NCBI RefSeq assembly: GCF_035083965.1 | Contig: NC_089724.1 | Span: 17,478,410-17,542,409 of the forward strand | Reading direction: 5' to 3' | Length of the DNA: 64,000 bases | From: Branchiostoma lanceolatum | Taxonomy: Eukaryota > Chordata > Leptocardii > Amphioxiformes > Branchiostomatidae | In this document: piece by piece, positions 49,322 through 61,300 of the stretch | Numbering within the stretch: position 1 is the first letter of the stretch | Layout: every line of letters starts with the position of its first letter | The notes under the pieces: model-generated | Seen by the model: the letters and a program-made list of their open reading frames with translations, nothing else | What the model was told of the DNA's origin: nothing | Databases searched by the model: none | Position numbers and translations under genes: made by a program

Positions 49322-52300
49322 CTATTTCATCCATAAGCGTGCATACTCCTGATGATAGTTGCAGTCCACAAATTTTGAGATACGCCTCTTCAACTCCAAG
49401 TTGAACTGTGGCCTCCTCAACAAGGCCTGCCCCTCTTTCTGAAGAAACCCATCCAAAAGGCGGCATCCCAGAGTCGAGACATATTCCTTTAACAACATGG
49501 GAACAACATGTTCATATCACTTCACATGGAGCCCAACATCTGGCTGGGTTTAAAGCAGTACAGTTGCCTCCACTGACGGTAAATATTCACACAAGCTAGC
49601 AACACACCGAGCATTACTCATAATACCACTTTGGGACAATTTATGGCCCCAAAAGGTCATTTCTAAGGATTGTCAAAGCCCAGCCATGTGTCTTCATTTG
49701 TGCATACATACATAAAAAGTTAGTACAGCAACTGAGCAACATGAGCCAACTGGGCAAGATCTGACATTGTAACAATGTGTGATGGGTTTCAAGTCTTGCC
49801 AAACCCAGCATATCAACGATTCATCAGATGCAAAACAGAACGACTTTTAAAGATAATGTCAGACACAACTTTGAGAAGAAAGTTGCACAGACCAAGAAAT
49901 TTCCCCTAGAAACAGAGTGATAAGGGATTGACCACAACCCTCAGCTAACTTAAGAAATAGAAAAGACAAAACATAATCATGAACTTCTCCTATGAAGTCT
50001 CCTAGTCTTGTCAAAACTTTGTGGCGTTTCAAAGATACTAAAAGTGGTGTCTTTAAGGCATGAACTTTGCGTTATCTACAGACATTTGATCAAGACACCA
50101 CATCAAAGACTCTAGCTCTCTTTCTGTCGCTTCAGCTCACAAAGATAAAAGTTAGTCTCTTTGCAAGGAAAGGAATTTCAAGGACATGGCTGGCTATACT
50201 TAAATAAAGGTGAGAAGACTTTCAAAAGAGGAACAATGGAAACAAGACTCAATATGCAACAGAATAGGGGAGAAGATATCATTAAAAGTTGACCACATTT
50301 TTGACAAATTAATTTTCTATAGGCAGATGCAGGGAAACTCCTACGCAGCAAAAGGTTTGGAAATGAAAGAGCTATCAGAAAGTTCAACTGTCATCAAATT
50401 AGCAAAGAAAGGATTGAAAAGCAAAAAAAGATGAGAGTGCAGAGTAGGTAATAGAAACTCTGGTAAAAAATTATAGATTATTTGGAGGAAAAATCACAAA
50501 TTCTGGAATTTCAACACAGACATGCAACTAAGCCTGAAGTAACCTCCTCATCAATATACACCAGCATGCCACTGCAATCTGTACTCTCCCACCCCACACA
50601 AGAATTCTGACAACTTTTACCACTGCCTGTAAGACAATGCTATTTGGTATGATATGAAAAATGGCATGCCTACAGAAAAATAGACAAAGACAAGGAATCA
50701 GTTTGCAGTGTCCTACCTCCATAACTAGTCTGTAGGGAACAAAATGCGAGAAGGAATATTGAAAAAAGACCCAGAGAAAACTTCAGGATGATGGACAATC
50801 TACAATACAAGAAACAACACAAAAGCCAGCATCAAAAAACACCTAAAGAACCTTTAAAATGGAAGAATGTTAGGGGTTAATGACCTGAAAAGAACCCAGT
50901 GTATGGCAGTAGTAACAACCACGCTTATGACCTGAATCTGACCCGGCATTTTTCCATTTTCTTTCTTTTTCTTGCCCTTACCTCGTCTATTTGTCCAAAC
51001 GTCCTCACGCGGCTCTCAATCTCCTCCCGTATTTGGCGAATGAAAATGTCAATTGTCCCTTGCTGGGGACGAGACACTGTCTTGAAACTCTTCGGGGGCG
51101 AGGCCATTCCTGGGAAGTATGCCTGATGCGAGGGGAGTAGAGGGGGAGGTTTAAGGGGACGAGGAGGAGGAGGAGGGGGGGGAGGAGGAGGGGGTGGCGT
51201 ATCCCAAATTCTCCCAACATCCTGTCTCCAGTTGCTGCCATCTCTTCTTGCGTAACTAGGCTGGGTCGGCCCCTGGTACCTGACACCCTGCTGTGGCCCC
51301 TTGAAAAGCCCTGCTACACTGGTGATGTCATTCCGGTGACCCTTCTGTGGACCCATGCAAAATCCTGCTGAACTGTTTGTGGAATTTCTGAGACTTTGCT
51401 GTGGACCCATGCGAAATCCTGCTGCACTGTTCAAAGCATTTCTGTGACCCTGCTGTGGACCCATGTGAGATCCTACTGGATTGTTGATGTCATTTCTGCC
51501 ACCCTGAAGTTGACCCTCACACGTATATCCTGCTGCACCGTCTCTGCGACTGACATGTGGCATGGCTCTTCCAACAGGAAACAGTGGAGGAGGTGGAGCA
51601 GGGTGCTGCTGTGGCGGGGGATGAGGACGCTGGGGTTGCGCTCCAGGAAGGCTCACCCTGTGGAAGTCTTGCAGGGGACCTTGGAGAGGTTTGCGGTACT
51701 CTCCAAGTATGGAATTCTGGTGGGGATTGTAGTATTCCCCAAGTATAGAACTGGACGATTGTGGGATACTGTGGAGCTTGGGTATGGGCTGTGCACCTCT
51801 CCTATCATGGGCTTGTGCCGGCAGTTGACTACCATGACTGCCAAATTGCTGCATGGTGTTATGAGCAGGTCTGGACACATTGCGATGCTGGTGGAAGCCT
51901 TGGCTTCTGTTTGGCCCTTCTCTGTTTTCTGCTCTGACATATACTGCAGAATTTGAGATGTGTTGCTGGGGCTGTGGCAAACTGCTATGAAGCCTGATCT
52001 GCTGTGCAGGATTTGCTTGACCATTTGTGGCCATGAAGGGAAACGTGTCAGCTGCCTGGCCTCTGACACCTGTTCTCTCATTCTGCTGTCTTTGGGTTTC
52101 CACAGAATCCAGAAAGTTTAGTACATCGGGGTTGCAGGAGTTTGCTGCAGAGCCGTTGTCCTCTTCATCTTCGTTGTTCCCTTCATTTCTGTTCACCACA
52201 TTGGTTAGAGACGTGAAGTGCGTGTCCACGCTACACTGACTGGGAGGACGCGACGGTTGCACTGAGGAATCATCCTCCAGCTCGTAGTCCGACAGGGCGG

Positions 52301-55300
52301 ATGTGCTCCCGTCAACCACGATATCTGTACGCTGTAGCCAGTCCAAGATGGAACAGAAGTACATGACCACAGTAAAGCAACCTCGGACCAATTGGCCGAT
52401 GAACTCTACACCATGTTTAAACCCGAAGCCCTCCTGCAGGGCCTTGTTCAATCTTGTGCGACCTTCTGCATCTGCCTGCTGGGCAGTGAGTGTTATCGTG
52501 AGGTGGTTTCCTTCAAACTTTCCCTTCATCAGATCGTGACTCAGAAACTGGAAGTGACGCTCCACGTAAAGCTGCATTTCTATGGCCGTCAGGTCAGAGG
52601 GAACATACAGGTCCCAAAGCTTTCCGTCCTCAGGATACAGAGGGATCTTGTACATCCCTTGCAGACAGCCATGTAGGAAGACCTTCCGTGCCTCGTCCTC
52701 CAGCCCATTCCGTCCAAGGATATCAACCAGCGAGGATATAATTGCTGGCATGTCATCTTGTTCATTAGTCTTAATCTTAACATTCAGCAATCCTCTCCGC
52801 ATCATCTGCTCTGAAACAAGCGCCACCAAGTTCACCGTTTCATCTGACAAATTCTGTTTTAAGATTTCCATCCACTGCTGGGCCAAATTAACTCCCATGC
52901 CTGCAAGAATCAAAGAATGAAATAAAAATCCAAAATATACTGATTAGACAGTACAACATTTGATTATTGAAAACCTTCCTAAATCAATATGGACTATAAC
53001 TATGCATAAACATGTTATCATAGAAATAAATACAGCACAATGTAGGCAGCCTATTTCACTCCACATATTGACACCGATTGCGCTAAAAGTGCCCTCTAGC
53101 AGATCCTTTCTCAAGGTCATACAATATGATCAAGAACTCATTTCATTTACCAATTTCTAATCACTTGTTCCCAGCTGTTCCTGAGGCAAGAACCTAAGCA
53201 CACACATACACTATCAAATAATATAATTATCCAGTACACAAACCAAACAAGAACTGTTGGTGGTCAGACTATAGCATCCTTTGTGTCGGTTGCAGAAATT
53301 GTACCTTTAATGATGTCCATCAGGGTGAAATAATCCTCGGCATTCTCCGTTGTAAGAGTCACGGCAGTCAGGATCTCCTGGAGAAGATGGCGCCGTTCTT
53401 CAAAGACGGATCCAAGAGACTCAGGAGGACACAGCCAATTGTCGTCTGGAACAGGGAAAGACTGGAATGAGTCTCTCCATCCTCCACTTTTTTTTTTTAA
53501 ATGTCAACTTTATCACTCTCTAAAACATGATATTCTTTTCTACCTTCAGACAGTCTCTCCTTACCTCTACCCTTCAACACCTCCAGGGCTGACCCAACGT
53601 TGTCTGACTTCAGGCACATTTGCAGCGCTGCATTGGACACCTGCCATCGGTCCTCCTCGCTCCAAACATCGCTAAGGCCAGGCAACTCATCGTACAACAT
53701 GCTATGTTGGTGCATGAGGTACAGCATATAAAAACCTGTGGAAAATAACATCAGTTGAGAATGTGTTCAATTCATTATGTTTCCAGCTACAATTCTGCAA
53801 TTTGTTGTGCTGTAAATATATGTTACAACATTCGACCATTCCTCAAGTGAGCTAGAAGAAAAATTTCTTTCACAGGGTTTGTTGGATTGACAGCCTTTTT
53901 TAGAAATGTCGGCAGTAAAAAAAATTTAGTCAAAAACCCAACCATTCATGGCAATATCAACACCACACATGGCTGTTCGGTCAGCATCCCTACCTTGTTC
54001 CCATGCTCCCCTGCGCCTTGCTCTCAGGAGCAATGACACAGCGACACGTCCGAGTGGGACAACGTCCTCTTGGTGTAAGGTGATATCATCGTCCTCTCCT
54101 GTGGAGATGACACATGAGTGCCATGTTACAGTGTATGCGTATATCATGCGGGATAGATAAAGACTACTACATTGTGTGCATTCCGAATCACCCAAGGTGG
54201 GTCAGATCGCTCAAAGGCTGGGACCGAGGGTGATGCAGGATACACCATGAACAGAATACACCAGAACATGTGTTGCACGCCAAGCTAAGCACGTTTCAAT
54301 TATTCGATGGAAGCCTGTGCGATAAAAGTACATGGACCATGGCCAGATTTGACATAAAGGCTCATACAGCCATTCATAGCTTTTAGGAGTTAGACTGTAC
54401 AAACGACTTTATGAACAACATCTATAACAACATTGATTCTGATTTGTCAGACAAAGAAACAGCCCCGGCAATCTCTCATTACAAAATTCATGCAAGCAAT
54501 GAAATGCCACACTATTTTATCTTTGCACCAGTAGATGAGAAGGGTCAAAAAAACTTTGACTGTTCATGCTTGAAGGCATTTTTTAAAAATTCAAGCATTT
54601 TGTACATGAAACCAAGTTTACAGACAATTGTAAGAGCAGCCCTACCTGAGTGACCCAACGTTTTCAACATGGCATGAAACACCTCGGAAAAGCATTCTTG
54701 AGAGCTGACTGCATCACACAGGGCCTGTAACACCTTCATGTTCGTGCTGTCCACACTACCGACTGTGGTTTTTAGGCTGGTGTATAACTTCCCCAACTGC
54801 TTGCCAAGTTCCTCCAAAGAGAACCTTGACCTTGCCAAAAGCTAGACAGAACATAAAGCAAGACTTGAAATTGAGGATTCAACTTTCGTTCTAATGATGT
54901 ACAAGTCTTTTGTTTGAGACTAACCAGCTTCATGTCAACAGGTTGAATCTGTGTTTTCTAACTTCCTTATAAACAATCACTACTTGTATGAAGTGGTCAT
55001 TGAGGACATCATCTATTGCACACTTGTCTTGGGAAGCTTGGACTGCCTTACGCCGATCGTCACTATCCTCCATCAGCATTGGTAACTCAGCTGTACTGCT
55101 GAGTCTCCTGTCTTTATCAGAGTATTAAGTAAATGAAACAGACTGTAAAAATGAATATATTCCTATCAACAATGACAAAACAGCTGGAAACACTGTATGA
55201 AGTTAATGAAACAGACTGTAGATATGAATATACATGTACATGTTTGTACTAGTATTCCTATTGACAAGGACAGAACAGGAGTCAGAACTCACCTGGAAAC

Positions 55301-58300
55301 GCCGTATGAAACTCTCCATGGTAAAACTTGGCTGTGGGTTAACAATGCCCAGGGGCGGGGGGTTCCCAACCTCCAGGGGCAGGGGGATCTGAGGACGACT
55401 AGGTTCAAATAGTGTACCCTGCATCCCGGTCATCTGTTCAGGCCACAGCGATTGACCAGGCTTGTCCTGATTCCCAGTCAGAGGGTCATCATTCCCTGTT
55501 TCCACGGAGATGTCCATGCGCTCAGGCTGGACACGACTGAAGTGTCTGTGCCTGTGGTGCCTCTCGTCAACGTCCTCCTCACTAGTCAGACTTTCCCGTG
55601 ACGGAGGGCGGTCTGGCCTGGCCAGGCAGTTGTCCACCAGCACCAGCACAGCATCTCCCGGCCGTACGCCATACTCATCATACTGCAAAAGAACGGGAAC
55701 TCAGACTACAAGGAGGTCAAGAACTGTAACACTTCTTACAATGGTAGGAACTGTAGCCCTCCTTACAATGATAACTGCTAACTCTCAAAGATCACATGGG
55801 GAGTATTGAACAGAAAGCCAGCAGCACATGAAGGAGGAAACAGAATGATACATCTTTCCGAAGTCTAATTTACATATACATGTAGGTGAAATGTACAATT
55901 TTCCCCTGCTATCAAGTTAAATGGACACCACTATATCATAATGACTGCCAGATTTGTATGACTCCTTCAAGAGGAGAACTAAATCACAATGAAGATTATT
56001 CAACCCATGCATTTGTAAAATCGCTCACTATTGGTAAAACAAGTTTGACCTCCCCATGCCCTTTGACCTCTCTGACCTGATCCATGAGCTGCCTGATGGC
56101 CAAGACGTTGTTGTTGTCTCCATGATGCTGAATCAGCTCAGACAGCACATTGTCATTGGGCTGTCAATTAAATGAAAACAAACATTTTCATGTGTTGGTC
56201 AAAAAAAGGCAGTCGTGGATAAGGCCTAAAATTACAAAGTTTCAATACTCGACTATCTACAGACTGTGAGCTTTTTTTGCCTTGTTTCATCATGCTTACA
56301 ACCTACAAAAACCATCAACATTGACTCATTATTACTTTCAACCATACTCTTTAAAAAATGTCGATCTTTAGTGCTGAAAGTCACTTCTCAGGGCTGAAAT
56401 CTAAGGGAACACCTTCCTTGCCAAATTTAACAGTGTGTACCAAAACATCGTGAATTAATGATAAAATCTCATGAAATTAAATCTCAATAGATTTAAGGGA
56501 ATTTTTATACATGTCAAGTGTAAGCAAACAAATTGAGCTAAATGAAGCTAACCATGATGCCCTTCTGCAGAACAAGAAGAAGGACCTCTTGCAGATGACC
56601 CCAGCACTGCATGCTTAAAAGGTTATCAGTCAGTTCATCCACGATGAAAGCGAGGTCATTAGGGTTCCTACAGTGGCAAAAGATACGTCATGCCAAGTTA
56701 ATGTTTATTGAATAAGACACATGCTATATATCATACAGTGAGGTACAATATAATGATATGTTCTATCCCTAAACTTTGTCATCACAAACTACAACTTGCG
56801 GGATCAATTTACCAGTCCTATGATGCTTATCTTTCCCTTTTTCTTTAAGAATAAGGTACAGTAGAATCCGCTTAACTGCACCACCCATTTGTCAGCGTTT
56901 TTGGTGCAATTATCCGGCTGGTGCAATTATGCGAAATGCCCAGCTGGACCGCACCACCATGGGCGAGGGCGTGTATTGTTAGTCAGAAACACTAGCACAA
57001 AGAAAACAGACGAAATTATTCAGTTATTAAATAAAGAAATGACTACGAACCTGTTTTGATTTTGCATTGTTTCATTTTTCCATGCGATCTACTGCATTAG
57101 AACACACGTAATGTTACAGGGGAGGTATTCTGAAACATCGTCATGCCAATCATGGGATAACAGTTTCTGTGTTACATTACGTAGGGTGCAGTTGTCGATT
57201 TATGTAAATCATGTACCGCCATGAAACTACGAATTGAAACTAAAACTTGGTTACTGATTACGGGTGACCCATCCGGGACCTCCCACAGATTCCTATCAAG
57301 GTAACTGCCAATGGAGACCGCCTTGTTTTGTTACTCAAAACAGTTTTAAACATATTGGCGGTATTGCGCCTTTACACCGGCAGGTATCGGCTCATTTGTA
57401 CCGCGTTTGCCGATTTTAGCGCACCCTTTCAGTTAACTTGTCAAGGATTTTTGAAAAAGATTGGTGCAGTTATCCGGCATTGGTGACCATGCGCGGTGCA
57501 GATATGCGGAGTCGCTGACAATGCAGTGTATGGGAACCGGTTTTGTATATTGGGATTCGGTGCAATTAAATGGAAGGTGCGTTTATCTGAGGTGCAATTG
57601 AGTGGCTTCGTCTGTATTACCAAGTAAGTGCTGCCTTTTGAGGAGAGAAGCGGAGATTAACGCTACAAGTGTGTTTGAATCATCCAATCTCAATCTCAAT
57701 GAACAGAATGGCTGGTCACTAATCTTGCTGCTAATTCATACCCAACAGATGCATTCTTACCTCGGGTGTTCGCTCAATTTCTTGAATGTTTCCACGGCTT
57801 GTGCGGTGTCACCAGCCTGGATTAGGAGACGGATGTAGTCGCTGAACACGGTTACGGGAACAGGCCGACCATCCGCTGATATGTAATCTATCAAATCTAG
57901 CGCCATCTGCAGGAACATATAGATGTTAGCAATACCACATTACTAACCTGTCTGCACATACCAGAAGCCTATGGTACATGTAGGTCAAGTACACTTGCTG
58001 CTGTACTTACCGTCTTACTGGACAGCCTGTGGTGGTACCTACAGCCAATTGGAGTGTACACATACTGGCAGCCTCGCTCTGTCAGGAAATGTTGTCGGCA
58101 GTAATGGGGGGGCAGCGGCAGATTTCTCTTGACACGTTTCCTGGAAAAACCAAAAGGCATTGTTGAAAACCAAGCCCACAAATGCCATCGGACCTTTGGC
58201 AAACATTAGCTTGGTTTAAGTGAGCTCAATTGTTCTGCTGTCCTGTCTGCTGCTCATACCCCTGCCTGTATCTACTGCTTGTTAGCACTGTGAACTCACC

Positions 58301-61300
58301 TGTCCTGCTGTCCTATGTACTGCTCATCTCCCCTGACAGTGTTTCTCCCCATCTCTTCAGGTTTGTCATCTTCCCCGGTGCTGGAATATCAGAAAAGGCA
58401 CATGTTAACCCTCGTGCCCAATCTATCAATATCCAATCTATTAATATCCTTACATCAGAAACATAGAATGCTGAGGCTAAACTTGTTAGATCAACATCAG
58501 GAGGCAAATACAGAATTAAGTTTTTGAAAAAAAAGGTCAACTCATGTCAGTCCATTGCCAGACAGCCAAGAGTCCTAACCTGACAACAGTCCTGAGTCGC
58601 TTGGGACTGGCAGGCCCTACAGTCTCCTCGGGTCCTGTGGCACCCCCGCGGTCCATGGCTATCCCCTTCCTCTTCATCATCATTCTCTGCGGGAGCTTGA
58701 CAATCAGCCCTCCTTGTGTTCGGTGCACCCGGGTGTCTGCTGTATCCTGCAGGTCCAGGGAGGTACTGGGCCTGTCTTCTGGGTTATTGATAACAGGAGA
58801 GGGCTTCTGCCGGTGTGCTTGCTGAATACTGGGAAGCCTGTTGTTTTTAGATGCAGGGCTGTTGTCCCACTGGGCATCCCTGAATACCACAAAGACAAAA
58901 GAATTTAAGTTAAATCGGAGCCTTTTTATACTATAGTGAGTTCTTTTTGTGAGAGGAATAAAAAATTTGCTACACTGCACTAGAGCCTTTGATTGTTCCA
59001 GTCTACAAATCATTACGCTCTTTTTTAACTTTTAGTATCTTAATGACTTCAGAAACCAAGGCTCACCTGGATGTTTCATTGTCAATGTCATCATCATCAA
59101 CAAGGAGGCCGGAAACCTCGTCTCTGCTTACAAACAGTGAGATGGCATCATCGTTATCACTGCATCCTGCAAAATGAGAGGGTCAAATTTAAAGTCTTTC
59201 ACATCATGGTCACTTCTTCTACCAAGGCACCTGGGTTGCTTTTTTGTCACAGACACAATTGAATAGCCACCACCACTGTCCGTAGTTCCATTAATTTTCA
59301 TGATTTTCTAGCATGGTCCACTGCTTTTTGTTACTTTCCATGATTTTTGAAATTGTAGTACTGTCCAAAAACTTTTAACAGAGAAAATTCCTGACACTGC
59401 TCTATGTGTACTGCACTTACCATAGCTGAAATAATCTAAATCTACACAGCCTTCTGTGATGATTTGAACTTCCCTTACCTACAGGACTTTTCCGCGACGC
59501 GGCCATCCCCTGCAGCACAGGGCCACCAGTTGCTAGGGAAACCCACGACTTCTGCGCAGGTGGGGACAGCATGCTCGTCCTCTTCACCTCTCTCTTTGTC
59601 CCCTTCAACTTCACCTGGAGATCACCCAGCATGCTCAACTGCACCTTTCTTGCAGAAGTAGACTCAGGAGTTGCTGCAGCATCCCCCTCTTCACCTTCAC
59701 TGTCAGGCATTGTTGTGATGCAGGTTGTGGTATCCACAGTGATGTACGACCGGCTGAATGATCCTGTCTTTTCAGCACTGTCTCTTGTGTCGCGAGAGCT
59801 GTTGGCTGTATCTTGTCTGCCCACCCAACCAGCCTCAGGTGTCCTGAAAGGAGAGGACAGTGGCAATGTTGAGTCCAAAAATGGACTACAAGCTGACAGA
59901 CTTGTTCCACTGTTTCTTGGTGGCGTTGCTAAGGAAACCAGTCTCAGGTTGCCGCCATTGCGTGGCCTCAATCCACAAGTGGCTTTCGGTTCGGTTGATT
60001 GAGTAAATGTTGATGAACTGCATACAATGGGACTGAGTGAGGGTGCCTTAGTGTCGAAAGGAACAAGCTGGTTCTTCCTGGAATATGCAGGGGTGGACGT
60101 AATGGCGATTCCTGATGGACTGCCATGTCTGCTGGGCGTTGATGGGGTTCTGAACACAACATTTTCAGATGGAGAGTGTTCAACCTCTGCACTGCTGCTT
60201 GTACTTCCTGCCTTACTGGCCAAGCCACTTGTTGTATCACTGAAAACATAAAGGCTACCAGTGGCAGCCTCTTCCTTCTCTGCATCACTTTTCTGAACTC
60301 CATCTGATGTAGAAACTTTTTTGTCAGAGTGAATGTCTCCTATATCATTATCTTTACCTCTGGAATTAAGTGGTGTCAACTGAGCTAGACAGAGAGATAA
60401 TGTTTCTGGGTTGGGAGAGTGTGACTTGTGTGCTTTCTTTGGTGTTTTGGGTGAATTTTGTTTCCTCTTGCCTGCCCTTGTCAACCGTTTGCTATGGGGA
60501 CTTTGAAATGATGCATGTCCCTCCTTTGAAGCTTCAGCCTCTGTAGACAGAGAATTTCTAGGTAGTGACAGCAAACCCAATGATATGCTCTGGTCTTCCT
60601 GTGGGACTGGGGCATTTGGATCAGGCGTGATGACAGGACCTCTGTTCTGATCCACCTGTGGTGCATTCTGTACCAACTGTGGTAAGTTATCTCCCATTTG
60701 AGGTAGGTTATCTCCAAGCTGTGGCAAGGTCTGTGCCAGTCGTTGTGAGTTCGTTTCCAGCCGGGATAAGTCATGTTCTTGCAGTTGTGGTTTCTTTCCA
60801 AGATGTTTTGAGCTTTGCCCTACCTCTGGGGAGTTCTTTCCTCCCTGTGACGCAGTCTTTCTCACACGTGGTGTTCTTTTTCTTACCTGTCCCACACGTG
60901 ATGAGTTCAGTCCCACGTCTGGTGAGTTCAGTTCCACAGGCGGTGAGTTCGATCCCACGTCTGGTGAGTTCAGTTCCACATGTGGTGAGTTCGGTTCCAC
61001 ACCTGGTGAGTTCAGTTCCACACGTGGTGAGTTCGGTTCCACACGTGGTGAGTCCGGTTCCACACGTGGTGCGCTCTTCCCCACACGTGGTGAGTTCCTC
61101 CTCACACGCAGTGAGTTCCTCCCCACACGTGGTGCGTTCTTCCCCACACGTGGTGAGTTCTTTCCCACACGTGGTGAGTTCGGTTTCACACGTGGTGAGT
61201 CCAGTTCAACAGATGGTGAGTTTGGTTCGACGCATGGTGAGTTCAGTTCCACATGTGGTGAGTTCAGTTCCACATGTGGTGAGTTCGGTTCCACATTTAG

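Noticed and set aside
49239..49466. 75-aa minus-strand frame overlapping the proposed terminal TOPAZ1-like exon
   Set aside because: Different frame from the phase-matched exon 49322-49486, and no splice signals support it.
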